Shown here: positions 1 to 10,473 of the stretch, one piece after another | How the letters are laid out: every line of letters begins with the position of its first letter | How positions within the stretch are numbered: the first letter of the stretch is position 1 | Origin: Fagopyrum homotropicum | Lineage: Eukaryota > Streptophyta > Magnoliopsida > Caryophyllales > Polygonaceae | Length of the DNA stretch: 64,000 nt | Reading direction: 5' to 3' | Assembly: GCA_033239125.1 (NCBI GenBank) | Contig: BSWB01000001.1 | Location: forward strand, 3,732,501-3,796,500 | Notes under the pieces: generated by a model | Database searches by the model: none | The model's input: only the letters and a program-made list of their open reading frames with translations | What the model was told of the DNA's origin: nothing | Translations under genes and position numbers: made by a program

Positions 1-140
1 CCAATTCGTCGGACGGATGGGTACGACAGTCATTTCAGGTTCGGTAGCCGGACTCGAACCGGCCGGTGTTCGAATAACAGGCTTAATATTATAAAGTCCG
101 GCTCGAGCCGAATATGAACGGGTCTAATAAAATCATACCA
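1..140. repeat. GC-rich dispersed repeat end
   Basis: A short GC-rich stretch with repeated CCGG, TCGAACCGG and GGCTCGAGCCG words lies against very AT-rich DNA (141-400). It resembles the degenerate ends of dispersed plant repeats seen also near 7.8 kb, 20.8 kb and 60.8-61.1 kb. I see no ORF or terminal structure, and the element may continue beyond the window. Confidence 0.3.
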
Positions 141-504
141 TAATATATATATATATATATTGTGTAAGTTTAAAAAGTTATATAAATAAATTTAATACAA
201 AATTATACAATTTTATGTTATAACTTAAATGGTTATTATTTTGTAAGTATTTAGTCAATAATATAGTAAACAGTACTTTATGATATAAAAAAATAGAAAA
301 TTTTCAGGTAATATATATTTTGTTGTTATAATTTAATCAATCAAAATATCTGTAGGGCATTATATATATTTCAATTTATTTTTTTAAAATCAGCTGTCAC
401 CAAACTATTACGTTTTACCTAATCCAATTTTCCCACCAGACGTTCAGTTCAACAACGTGGGGTATAGTATATCTGACAATTTGACATGGAATTTACTTAC
501 TTCT

Positions 505-513
505 TAAACCCTA
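505..513 (+). promoter_or_regulatory. Telo-box (AAACCCTAA) upstream of the first gene
   Basis: AAACCCTAA lies about 100 bases upstream of the start codon of the gene at 613. This word (telo-box) is common in promoters and 5' UTRs of plant housekeeping and translation-related genes. The match is exact; its function here is inferred from position only. Nothing else stands out in the AT-rich 141-500 stretch. Confidence 0.35.
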
Positions 514-612
514 ACTTAGAAAACCCCCAAATCAAACAGAGTTTTTTTGCATTTCGATTGAAGGTCCCAACTTTCTTTTTCTGTTTACAGATATAGATAT
601 CACAATTGAGAA

Positions 613-3600
613 ATGGAGAGTAGTAGTAGTAGTAGCAGTGAAAACCGAACCATAATGATAACGAAAGCAATTGGAGGTATGAGAATTGAGAATCCCTTTA
701 CCTTCAAAGTGGGTCAAGTATTCACTGGCTTTGGAATCGGTTGCGGTCTTGGCATTGGCGTTGGTCGCCCCTTAAATTTAGGTGATTCAATTCATATGCT
801 CCTTCAATTCCAATTTCTCCAGAAGATTTTGTAGTGTTTTCATTTATTGGGGCTTTCAGTTTCCTTGGTTTGTTCGTAAGGGGAAGATGGTATGAATTCT
901 AAGCTGATTCATTTGGGTTTCTTTGAACTAATATCTCTTGTCAAACTACATTCTGCAAAGATTGTCCATAACTGATCAGGATTATATGTTCTTAGTGAGA
1001 AAATATTATTTTAGTCCCTGGACAGATATGTTTTATTTCTTATTTGCACAGGATTGTTATCTCAGGAGTGAGGATTTGCCACTTTTGGACTATTGATGAA
1101 TATACTATAAATGTTTTTCCAAAGGTTTATTGGTCAATGGGTGCTTACAGATGAGGTTTTTTACTCATTCGATGTAGCACACCCATGTTAAGAACTCAAG
1201 ACGGTGTCTTTTGAGTAACTAGGCTATATAAGAATTTGTTATGTGGAAAACTTCTCCTTAATTGATTTGGTGCAGGCATCAAAGAATCCCTTGCGCTGTT
1301 TTGTTAATATTAGAACTTTCTTGACGTTTAATGGATATATTGTTCTCAGTTTGTTGTGTATGTATTCTTCCTTCATGCAATCTATAATGGAAGGTCCTTC
1401 TTGTTCCAGGTGCAATTCCTATGTTGGGTCAAGTCATGAGTGCTACCAGTGGTGCCACGCATGCCTTTTCTGGGGCTGGAAGACATGTGAATGATGCTGT
1501 ATGTAATCAACTCTAAATTTTCCTTTTCAGCTGTCAAATTATTTCTTCTCCAAACCATGCCCTCGTTACAACTTTTGACTATTCTTTCGTGTATCATTTC
1601 CAGTTGAAGAAGATCGGGGCGAAGAATATTGAGGCAGGCATAGGATGTGGAGTTGGTTTTGGTCATGGTTTTGGAGTTGGTATTTCATTCTTCCCTATAT
1701 AGCAAGGACTGAGCTTCTCTGTGACAGTGCTAAGAAAGTCTTTATAGCTTTGCATTGTCTTTGGCTTCTATACATGTGGAGATAAATCAATTGGAAAACA
1801 AGTTATGCTGTTTATGATTATCAATTTATTGAACACAATATGATGCAAGTAGTGACAGATATTCAAAAAGAAGGGTATGCACTTTCAAGATGACAGACAA
1901 ATTAGTATATAATCAGATGTTCTATATGTTTTTTTTTTGCTGTCACATGTTTGTCAGAGGGTTTTACTGGGATCCTTTCCTCATACTTCCTTGTTACTAT
2001 TTGATGTGTCCTTTTTTGGTTGGATGGTTTGATGTGTCCTTGCTTTATCTAGCAAAATGGAATATAAGTCTCACTTTCATCTGGTTTTAATCAACTAGGC
2101 AATGTTGAACCAGCTCTGATTACTTCTAGTAACATATGTTGAAGTGTGGAAACTTTAAGAATTTCTTTAGTGGGCTGTGTGTATGAATAGAATTGTCTTC
2201 AACGAAATATAATTTGATCATCATGTGCGTGAGTTCCAGCAAAATAATGGACTGCTATCTTATATTTGCTGGCTCCACACAGTTCACTGCACCATTGTAC
2301 AGACATTTGATGTCATTAAGTGCATTTTGCATTTGAATAGTTCCTTTGCTAATTACATCATATTGGTTTGTCTGTTAGGTCTTGCTCTGAAGCCAGGAGT
2401 CGTCCATCAATTTCAGTTGTTTCTTGTTGTATGTACCTACTCTTTCTGTGTCCTTGATATCAAAGTGAAATGTTTCTGTCTTAAAAAAGAAGACGAATAC
2501 TTGCATTCCTCTTCTTTCATTTACTACATCCTCATGGATATGGAAAAGAAAACATCTATTATTCTTGAATCTTGAATATATATGGAAGTTAGGGCACATG
2601 AAGTTCTTAGGACCATCTATTTTTCATTTTCCTTCTTTATTTATAACAAAAAAAACACTATTATTCTTACATTTCCTCCCTATCTTCAAAGGAATACATG
2701 ATATATTGCCCTTTTTTTATCTATCAAGGAGTAATTTATTTGTTTGTTATGTTTGTAAGTATATAATAGGTAGGTCTTTAGCCGGTTTTTATTATTGATC
2801 TACCTAGTAACTTTTTGAGAAATTTGCAGAAAAGAGAAAAAAATCCTTCCTTGCCTTTTCTTAATTTGACCATGGATTTGAACAAACATGACAATTTAAG
2901 GTATCTTAAAGCTCTATGTTTGTTGAACTGCCAGGAAGCTGCTGGAAAGGTGATGACCAAGTTTGGAGTATCTCAAAATTTATCAATGGGTGAAGGTGCC
3001 CTCCCAACATCTATGCAAGTTGGAACAAGTGTGACAAATCAAGCCTCTCCTCATAATCCATTGGGAAACTTGATGCAGTTTGGAGGTGTGGCAAACAATC
3101 CAATGCAAGGGTTGTTGGGAGATAAGAACCTGACTAACGGTCTGTCTTATCAAAACATCCAATCACACGGAATGGTAGCAAATTCATCATTTGGTCACCG
3201 TACTGAGCAGGTCATCAGCAGCTTTCAGCAAACCCCAGTTCTTAAAGATGCTTCTTTCGAAAGAGATGTAAGGGATGCTGAATCTTTCCATTATTCACTA
3301 ATACTACATTGTGAAATGTTATTGGCCTTACATTGCTGTATACATATATAATTATGTCACTTGTTTATTACTTGGGGATGATACCCAAAGGAATCTGAAA
3401 AACTGGTATATGCATAAATCATCTGCTTTATTAATTTTGACAAAGTCTATCATATTCCATGTTTTAGTTTTTTTTTTGTTTGACAAACCAGAGCCTCCTG
3501 CAGTCCTGCTGAATTATTTATGATATCAGTTTTTCGGTAGATACCTTTATTTTCATCATTTCAACAATTTCTCACTTCACAACAAATTATATTGGTTACT

Positions 3601-4863
3601 TTAGTTACACATGCTAAGTTGTGAACCTCTAATACTGACTTTGCTTTCAAGTACACCACATATGATTTTTTTTCAATGTTGTAGTCGGAAATATTAAGGG
3701 AGGTGATTACAACAACAACACAGGTTTAACCCCCAGGGTATCCTATACTTGAAAATGATCCCGGGTGAAGGGGTAAAAAGGGAAAGATATTACCTCATAG
3801 AGCAAAGTAGAGCCTACCATCAATACTCAGTTGGTCTAGTGGGATGTGGTGCTAGTCTGCTAGACTCCTTAAGTGGTTGTCTGGAGATTCGAGGATTCTC
3901 GAATCTTCCTGGCAGGCAACATGTATGGAAAAACTGATATTGGGAAGGTATCCCCAGCAATGGGTTACGACTTATATCCGTCCCGGATGTAGAGCGGCAA
4001 AGTCAATCGAACCGGGAGCTTCTTACAAACCTTTCAAAAAAAGTAGAGCCTACCTTCACTGGATATGGCCAGGAAGTAGGTGTAAACAGATGAAGACTTG
4101 GGGTTTATTGTCCATTCTATATTTCCATGTGCCGTGAATTTAATACACAGTTACTTGTGTGCCTTAATAATCACTTGATTCTCCTCTTACATCCTAAGCC
4201 TGTGTTATTTGTGGTAATCTAAGTTTTGAAATAAAAGGCCTCTTAAATGTTGTGCAGGATGAGCAGCTGCAGGAGGAAAACAGAATGCTACGTATGGTAT
4301 ATTGCTTGATCTATACTTGCTATTTCGAGTATTTGGTTTGTTCATATGGTTAGAAATTTGGGATCTATGAATAATTTTTAATTGTTTATGGCAGATTATG
4401 GCATTTGCATCCATTAATATTAACTATTTTGCTTGCTTGACTTCTTAGAAACATTGTACGTCTGGTATAGGACTGATCTAATTATCCTTCCTCGTGATTA
4501 TCTGAATAACATTTATCAATCCTGTAGAATTAACTATTGTGCTTCCTGTAACAACGATAAATCTTAGCTTCATTAAAAAGACAATATGATCATATATATT
4601 TTTGTTGGCGTGTTCCATGTGCATACATTGAATTAGATCCTTGTTAATATTCTCAAAATGGTTAACAGAATCAATTATCTCCACAGGTGTTAAAACATGA
4701 ACAAGTAATTGAGGAACTCGTGAAGGAGAATGAGAAACTTCGACAAGTACTAGTGGAAGAACTAAAAGTTTCTCCAGACAAGGTCCATTCTGATTATTCT
4801 ATGAAATCTACGTCTACATGTAGTGATTGTTTTGAATGCCGTAGAAAACAAAGAAGAAGATAG
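613..4863 (+). CDS. Conserved plant protein of unknown function; Gly-rich N-terminus, C-terminal coiled coil and CxxCxxC
   Basis: Seven exons join in frame: 613-781, 1410-1498, 1604-1679, 2379-2428, 2935-3267, 4258-4296, 4687-4863, giving 310 residues. All introns have GT and AG ends. Residues about 24-128 are rich in Gly in patterns such as GFGIGCGLGIGVGRPLNLG and GIGCGVGFGHGFGVG, carried by exons 1-4. The middle (129-239) is low-complexity and Asn/Gln/Met-rich. Residues about 240-280 read as a coiled coil (repeated EEN and KEN heptads). The C-terminus has three Cys at 297, 300 and 303 followed by a basic tail. I recognise the pattern as a single-domain family conserved in land plants without assigned function. 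The Gly-rich part could line or insert in a membrane, but that is a guess. The stop at 4861 is the first in frame; the region to about 5.4 kb is probably 3' UTR. Intron 5 carries a SINE. Confidence 0.8.
3819..4039 (+). mobile_element. tRNA-derived SINE in intron 5, with 15-bp target-site duplication
   Basis: The same 15 bases, AAAGTAGAGCCTACC, occur at 3804-3818 and 4040-4054, flanking a 221-bp body that ends in a short A-run. Near its left end TGGTCTAGTGG (3832-3842) fits the pol III A-box consensus. A B-box-like word (TTCGA/TCGAATC) lies about 50 bases downstream (3887-3903). This is a SINE inserted in the sense direction in an intron. The DNA around it (about 3700-3803, with an ACAACAACAACAC run that would be a TTG tail on the other strand) may be an older SINE in the opposite direction. 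Confidence 0.8.
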
Positions 4864-5637
4864 GAGAGGATGCTGCAAAATTTTGTTGTCAGGTTTGCTC
4901 CTAACAGGCAATATCCATTACGCGAGGGGACAACCAAATTTGAGGAACTTCTAAGAGACAAGTTGTATGAAGCAAATAGTGTTAGGATGGACCTTTCGAA
5001 GAAGACATTTGATGACCATGAGGTAAATCATTACAGCTTCACAATTTTGAAAGTTAGATACGTGTCATTTCCGTTTGTTGCCGACTTGAGGAAGGAAAAG
5101 AGCTACAAATTTACTTCAGGGTTTAGAAGATACTAAATAGTTGTTCACTTGTTCTTATCTGTATTATGTCAACTGAAGATTGATATGATTCGAGTATTAC
5201 AGAAATTACAGTTGTTTCCTGATGTCCCAACTCGGCCTGGTCATACTCATGGATCTTGGTTTCGAGTAATCTTATGAACTCGCCACTTAGCGGAAGTTCC
5301 ATGCATAGTTAAACGACGATGCATATGGCGGATTTTGCGCGGGACGGACAAACTATGTTGAATCCTGTTGTCTTACCTGCAAGGTTGAGCTAATGGTCAT
5401 TGTTGTCTCGGACACTTGGGTGAATGAAAACAGGTGAGTTTGGGATTTCATACTCTTGAACCTTGATAAACTATTTAGGATTATTTACGGAAAAACACCC
5501 CTTAAATGTCACAATTTCAATAATATCATCCCTTAAATTCTATCTGACTGTCTTTGACAGAGAATAGTAGAAGTCTGGTATTTTCTTTTAACAAAATGTA
5601 CTAATCTTCTACTTGCCTAGAGGTTTTTTAATACTAA
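4864..5637 (+). other. Probable 3' UTR and intergenic stretch
   Basis: An 88-codon ORF from 4870 follows the stop codon of the preceding gene, but its composition is not convincing and it runs through a plausible donor (GAG|GTAAAT near 5022). I read 4864 to about 5.4 kb as 3' UTR, possibly with introns. The rest is AT-rich and shows nothing further. Confidence 0.35.
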
Positions 5638-5898
5638 CCCCCCCGTTTGGTTGTAACTTTGGATAAGGAAACAGAATAAAAACGAATCTAGTCTATGGGT
5701 ACCTTGTTCCTAAAATTTTTTGGAATCTTTTTTTTTAAAATGGTTTCATGCAAAATGCACTCCCCTCATTTTATTTCCATATAGGGTATCAAAATTAATC
5801 AAATTGTACTACAATTACCAAAAATTTCATAAACAAGGATATACGTGTGGACTAGATTTGTTTTCATCCCGTTTCCGAAATTAGAACCAAACGGTCCC
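5638..5898. mobile_element. Tourist-like (PIF/Harbinger) MITE, copy A
   Basis: 261-bp element flanked by TAA on both sides (5635-5637, 5899-5901). Terminal inverted repeats read CCCCCCCGTTTGGTT on the left and, as the complement of the right end, GGGACCGTTTGGTT. Internal sequence matches the MITEs at 9789 and 50542. A 3-bp TTA/TAA target and a G-rich TIR with GTTTGGTT are typical of Tourist elements. Confidence 0.8.
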
Positions 5899-6177
5899 TA
5901 AATATAATAATCCTTGTACTTTATCTACGCATAACAAACACTTCAAATAAAACACAAGTGACACACGATATACATAGAAACTCAATTCATACATTTTTGT
6001 CTCGCTTTAATTTTATATGTCGCAACAACATTATTATTGCACATATACAGAAGATTTTATAACAAATAAACAACTCTCAATCACAAATGAATAAAAATTA
6101 TGCAAAAATTGAAATAATTATAAGTATTCAAAGGCCAACCACATTAATATAATTTAGGGCTTGCATGAAACCCTTGT

Positions 6178-6552
6178 TTAATCAAGGATCGCTAATCCAC
6201 CAAGCAACGCTAGTAGAATAGCACCAACACTAGCACCATGGACAAAAGCGCCACCTTTCGAAGACTCCTCGGTGGGCGCTTCCCCGGGAGCCATACCTTC
6301 ATCCGAGGGAGGGGGAGCAGTTGGTGGTGAAGGTGGGGATGGTGGGTTCATCACGGGCGTTATTTCAGGAGAACTTACCAAAGGAGATGGGGACGGGGAT
6401 GAGGTAGGAGTAGGAATCGGTGAATTCATTGGAGGCATCATGGGTCCCATTGTCGGCGCTAGCATTGGTGACGCGATTGGGCCTTGGGCTAAGACCGATG
6501 CCATTAAGGTGAGCGCGATGGCTAGAGCGAGGATGGTTTGAGATGACGCCAT
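6178..6552 (-). CDS. Classical arabinogalactan protein, GPI-anchored
   Basis: Intronless, 124 residues. The chosen start (ATG at 6552) opens directly on a signal peptide (MASSQTILALAIALTLMASV, cleavage near residue 22). The mature part is rich in Pro, Ala, Ser and Thr with dispersed SP, TP and AP dipeptides (residues about 25-90), the substrate for prolyl hydroxylation and arabinogalactan addition in the secretory pathway. The last ~22 residues are hydrophobic after a small-residue stretch (SKGGAF), as in GPI-anchor signals. The mature protein would sit on the outer plasma membrane or in the wall. Longer in-frame translation upstream (from 6660) lacks a signal peptide at its N-terminus and crosses the TATA box, so I reject it. 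Met is unusually frequent in the mature region (PMM and MAP runs). Confidence 0.9.
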   Translation of the reverse strand: MASSQTILALAIALTLMASVLAQGPIASPMLAPTMGPMMPPMNSPIPTPTSSPSPSPLVSSPEITPVMNPPSPPSPPTAPPPSDEGMAPGEAPTEESSKGGAFVHGASVGAILLALLGGLAILD

Positions 6553-6623
6553 GTTGAGATTCAAGTGAGAGGTGTGGATTGGGATGCTAGAACAATTTGA
6601 TGAGTTTATAAGTTTAGAAGTGA

Positions 6624-6632
6624 ATATATATA
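6624..6632 (-). promoter_or_regulatory. TATA box of the AGP gene
   Basis: TATATATA on the minus strand, about 72-80 bases before the start codon. It is followed by a CT-rich leader (TCTCTCTC as read on the minus strand). Two overlapping CATGCATG-like RY words lie just upstream at 6650-6661. Confidence 0.55.
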
Positions 6633-6669
6633 GAGAGAGATTTTTGTAGCATGCATGCATATGTGTATG

Positions 6670-9287
6670 AACAAGAAGTAGTGGAGGAGCATTTTGTTGT
6701 ACATTTTAGTAATAAACATAGGAGTTGTCACGGCTAAGTGTCGAGAATTTGATGCAAAATTAGGGTTATGTTTATGCTTTGCACGTAGAGGCTAAGGGAT
6801 AATATATGTTATAATCATTTTTTATATTTCCTCAGATTTTTGTACTTCATTAGTATCCTCTTCTAAACATATGCGAGACAGAAAATTTGGGGAAATTAGT
6901 ATGGTGATTTAGATGTATAACAAATAGATAATTTAATTTACATATAGAAGAACAAATTTAAACGTATTTTTGGATAGGGTCACGTTTTATTAGAATTGGA
7001 TATTAGCGGATATCCGGATTTTTACAAAAATTTAACGTAAGTAATCATAAAAGAATGAAGTTTACGCTTTAAAACTAAGTTTGTTTAAAATATTTGGTTT
7101 TAATTTATAGGTTTCAAGTATTTTAAAGTTTAGATTATGTATATGTTTGTAACTTTTATTTAGATTATATTATGTTTTAATTTATTAGAATTGGATGTTT
7201 TAATTTATTTGAATTTATATAATATTTGAAGTAGGAAAATCGCATACGAATAAAAAGGATATTTCGGATATCCTTTGGGTAAAATCATTTTTGGAACTAA
7301 GTTTATTATTTGGATCAACTGGTTCAGATTAATCATTCTACCGGTTAAAATCATATTTGAATACTAAGTTTAGAATCCTGATCAAACGCATCATCCGAAT
7401 ATCCACGAATAGTTATTTAATCCAGTTAAAATGTATTGGATGTTTAAACGGATACAGATAATATACAAATCGGATACAGATCAGGGTTTTCATATTGCCC
7501 CGAAAGAATAGATTTAATGATGCTGAAAGAATAGAGTTTTTGTACATTATTTTTATACGGTGTTAAACCCTTATGATTTATAGGTTATGGCACGTGCACT
7601 TATATCATCTCTTTTTAACAAGTTAATCGAGAGAATAAATTGTGTAAAAAAATTATTTAATTTCTTTTATTTATTTTAATTATCTTATTTACTTTTCAAA
7701 AATTAACAAAACGGAGGAACGAAAGCACGTACACATAGAAGAAAACTATAATCATTGTACTAGAGGTATTGATCGGGCGGTTTGTTTGGGTTAGGGTCTA
7801 ATCATCTCGAATTCAAGTTATTCGTTTGGGTCAACATGCCTTTTAATTTTAGGTTATTTGTTAGGTTGTGTGGGGTCAAATTGAGTTTTATGGTTATTCC
7901 GGGTGGCGGAACACAACAATTGGGTTTCATGTTTGTTCAGTTTTTGGTTCATACGGATTGAGTTCATGTGGATCACATTTATTCGGTTTAGTGCATTTGT
8001 TGTTCACACATGTCAGGATTTTTCGTTAAATAGTCTGGATATTATTGGAATTCATATAACATAAACCTAACTTGTTCAAGTTTTTGTATTAATACGGCAA
8101 TTTTAATTTTGGTGGTTATGGTCAGAGTTATTTAAATTTATTTTTAAAACAATGAGAATATAAAGATTTTTTTTTATATTGATCTCATATCTCAATATTT
8201 ATAATTTTATACTAATAGTACAAACTTACAGTAACAAAGTGATATTGTCACCATACACAGGTACACACAAAGTATGTTTTTACACATGTCAATAATTTTG
8301 ATATTGAGTGTAAATATTTATGACAGGAAATTTAGAATATTAATAATATAAATTAAATTATATAATACTAATTCTAGTTATTTACTTATACAAATATAAA
8401 CTAAATTTTATATAATATTTTTAGGCGTTGTAGTGTTGTACAATGTTATGTCTAATTAGTATATGATCAACTTCTCCTATAATCATAAAATCCAAATTTA
8501 TAATGAAATTATCGAAAAATATTTAAGATACAATTTAGTCGCGTTTGTGTTTGGGTTTGTTTCAATTTGGGTATACTTTGGGTCAGGTTTTCTTCAAGTC
8601 GGGTAGGGCTTGGGTCTGTTTTGGATTAGGTTTGCTTCGATTCGGATATATTATGAGTTTGTATTGAGCTGAATCAAGTCGTGTCAAGTCTCATGTTCTT
8701 TTAATTAAAAATATTCGGGTTATGACAAATCAGTTTTTTAGATTGGTCAGATTTTACGGCTTTATTACAAATTATCTAAAAAGATAGAGATACGTTTAAT
8801 AAAAATAGATTACATGTTAGAACGATACCGTTCCAAATTTGTAATATCCTTTAACTTTACATAGACTAGTAAATGGAAATGAGTTTTTGTAAATGGTGAT
8901 TTTCAGTATTTACTCTATCAAATATGGCTGCATCAAAGTGTAAATTTTCCGTAACTTTCAACTTAAATGTCATTCCCATTTTTCATTAATTACTACTCAT
9001 TTTCAACATGCTTAGAAGAAAACTACACAACCGTCTCGGGCAAGCAAAGCATGTTTTGATTAGGCGACACTTAAAACAATAATAAAAGAATTTGCAAAAT
9101 ATAATGTTGATGGGATACTTAAAGATAGGTGTTTCAACTATGAAAAATGATATTGGGACATTTGTTTAAAAAAATAAGAAGATATAAATTGATCGATTTA
9201 ACGATTATCGGAAAGTAAACCGGAAATAAGAAAGAAAAAACTATGAAACAAAAATAATAAGAAAAAATTCTGAAACGAAGGAATGAA
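6670..9287. other. AT-rich intergenic DNA with decayed repeat ends
   Basis: I see no gene. 6990-7490 carries dispersed GGATATCC / GCGGATA words reminiscent of old transposon ends. 7765-8745 begins and ends with GGGTTTGGGT-type words (for example near 7790-7860 and 8555-8650), as if a degenerate element of about 1 kb lay there. I could not define boundaries or a target duplication. Confidence 0.3.
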
Positions 9288-9589
9288 ATAAAAATACCGA
9301 CGAGAATATAAATTCCTTCGGGTTCAGGTTACATGAAGAAACCGTGGTTTAAAACTACGGTTTTATTTTGAAGTTTTTTTCTTCAATAAACCTTAGTTGA
9401 AACTGCGGTTTATGTGTTATTTTTAAAAAAATCACAAACCACATTTCCAATTGTATTTTGTGTGTGTTTTTTCAAGAATGTGGAATAAAACCGTAAATTT
9501 AACCCACGGTTCATTCATATAACCCGTAATTTTAAATTATGGGTCTGTCTCAAACCTCGGAGACTTTCTATTCTCGTCAATATTTTTAT
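9288..9589. mobile_element. Foldback-type MITE with internal hairpins (GTGGTTT family)
   Basis: About 25-bp terminal inverted repeats (ATAAAAATAYYGACGAGAAT, then AKAAA) bound a 302-bp element. Inside, the word AACCGTGGTTT and its complement recur in alternating orientation near 9341, 9387, 9437, 9490 and 9524, so the whole element can fold into consecutive hairpins. The superfamily is not clear. It shares its architecture but not its sequence with the element at 17125. Confidence 0.6.
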
Positions 9590-9788
9590 GAAAGAATTTG
9601 GTAAAGTATGTATTTTTATGGGCCTTTGTTTTGTAAATTTCTCTAATTGACTTACCACTACTACTCTATTAGAGATGCATTTATTAAATGTGTTTATGTT
9701 ACAAGTCTACTCAATACATCAATATTTGTAAAATGTCTATTAGTAAATTTGTCTTAATCCGTAAATATCATTGAGATATTTAGACTTA

Positions 9789-10069
9789 GGGCCCGTTTGG
9801 TTTCAATTCCGATAACAGAAACGGAATGAAAACGAATTTAGTCCATATACATATCCTTATTCATGAAATTTTATGGAATCAGTCCTTGTGATTTAGTGCA
9901 AAGTGCACTTACTTTTCCACATTTTGTTACCCAATAAGGTATCAAAAGTAATCAAACTCTACTCCAATTACTTCAAACCATAAGGAATGATCTCAAAAAC
10001 TTTCATGAAAAAGGGCATACGTATGGACTAGATTCGTTTTCGATCCCGAAGTTAAAACCAAACGGGTCC
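9789..10069. mobile_element. Tourist-like (PIF/Harbinger) MITE, copy B
   Basis: 281-bp element with TTA at 9786-9788 and 10070-10072. The left end reads GGGCCCGTTTGGTTT; the complement of the right end reads GGACCCGTTTGGTTTTAAC. It is the best preserved of the family in this window and lies about 400 bases upstream of the VAP27-like gene. Confidence 0.85.
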
Positions 10070-10473
10070 TTAGAGGTAAAGTAAAAAATGTGATTGAATT
10101 TAAGAAGGTTAACCTTCAAAGCAAATAAAAAGATTATAAAATGCAACCCTATTTAACCAAACAAAATAGCTGAAAGGGATACCTTCCATCCAAATCCAAT
10201 TGAGATCTCCCGCTTCCGTCGGAATCAAACACAACTATTTCCGCTTAATCTCTCTCTTACACTATTAGATTCGTCTATTAAGGCTATTGCGCTCGATCCA
10301 TCGATTCATCCGCCATCTTCGTTCTCCATTGCATTGCATTTGCACCGCTATCTGCTGGTTTGTTTTTACTTCTTCTTTGTATGAATTTTCCGTCTTTGAA
10401 TAACTGTTATCTGCATTTCTTGACGAATTTGGTTTCCGGTGACCTAGGTTTTGAGTTTTCTCTGTCGGCCACA

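Noticed and set aside
4870..5136. 88-codon ORF directly after the first gene
   Set aside because: It has no recognisable similarity and crosses a plausible splice donor; more likely 3' UTR.
6272..6541. Gly-rich plus-strand ORF
   Set aside because: It is the antisense of the Pro-rich AGP gene; the AGP strand has the signal peptide, GPI tail and TATA box.
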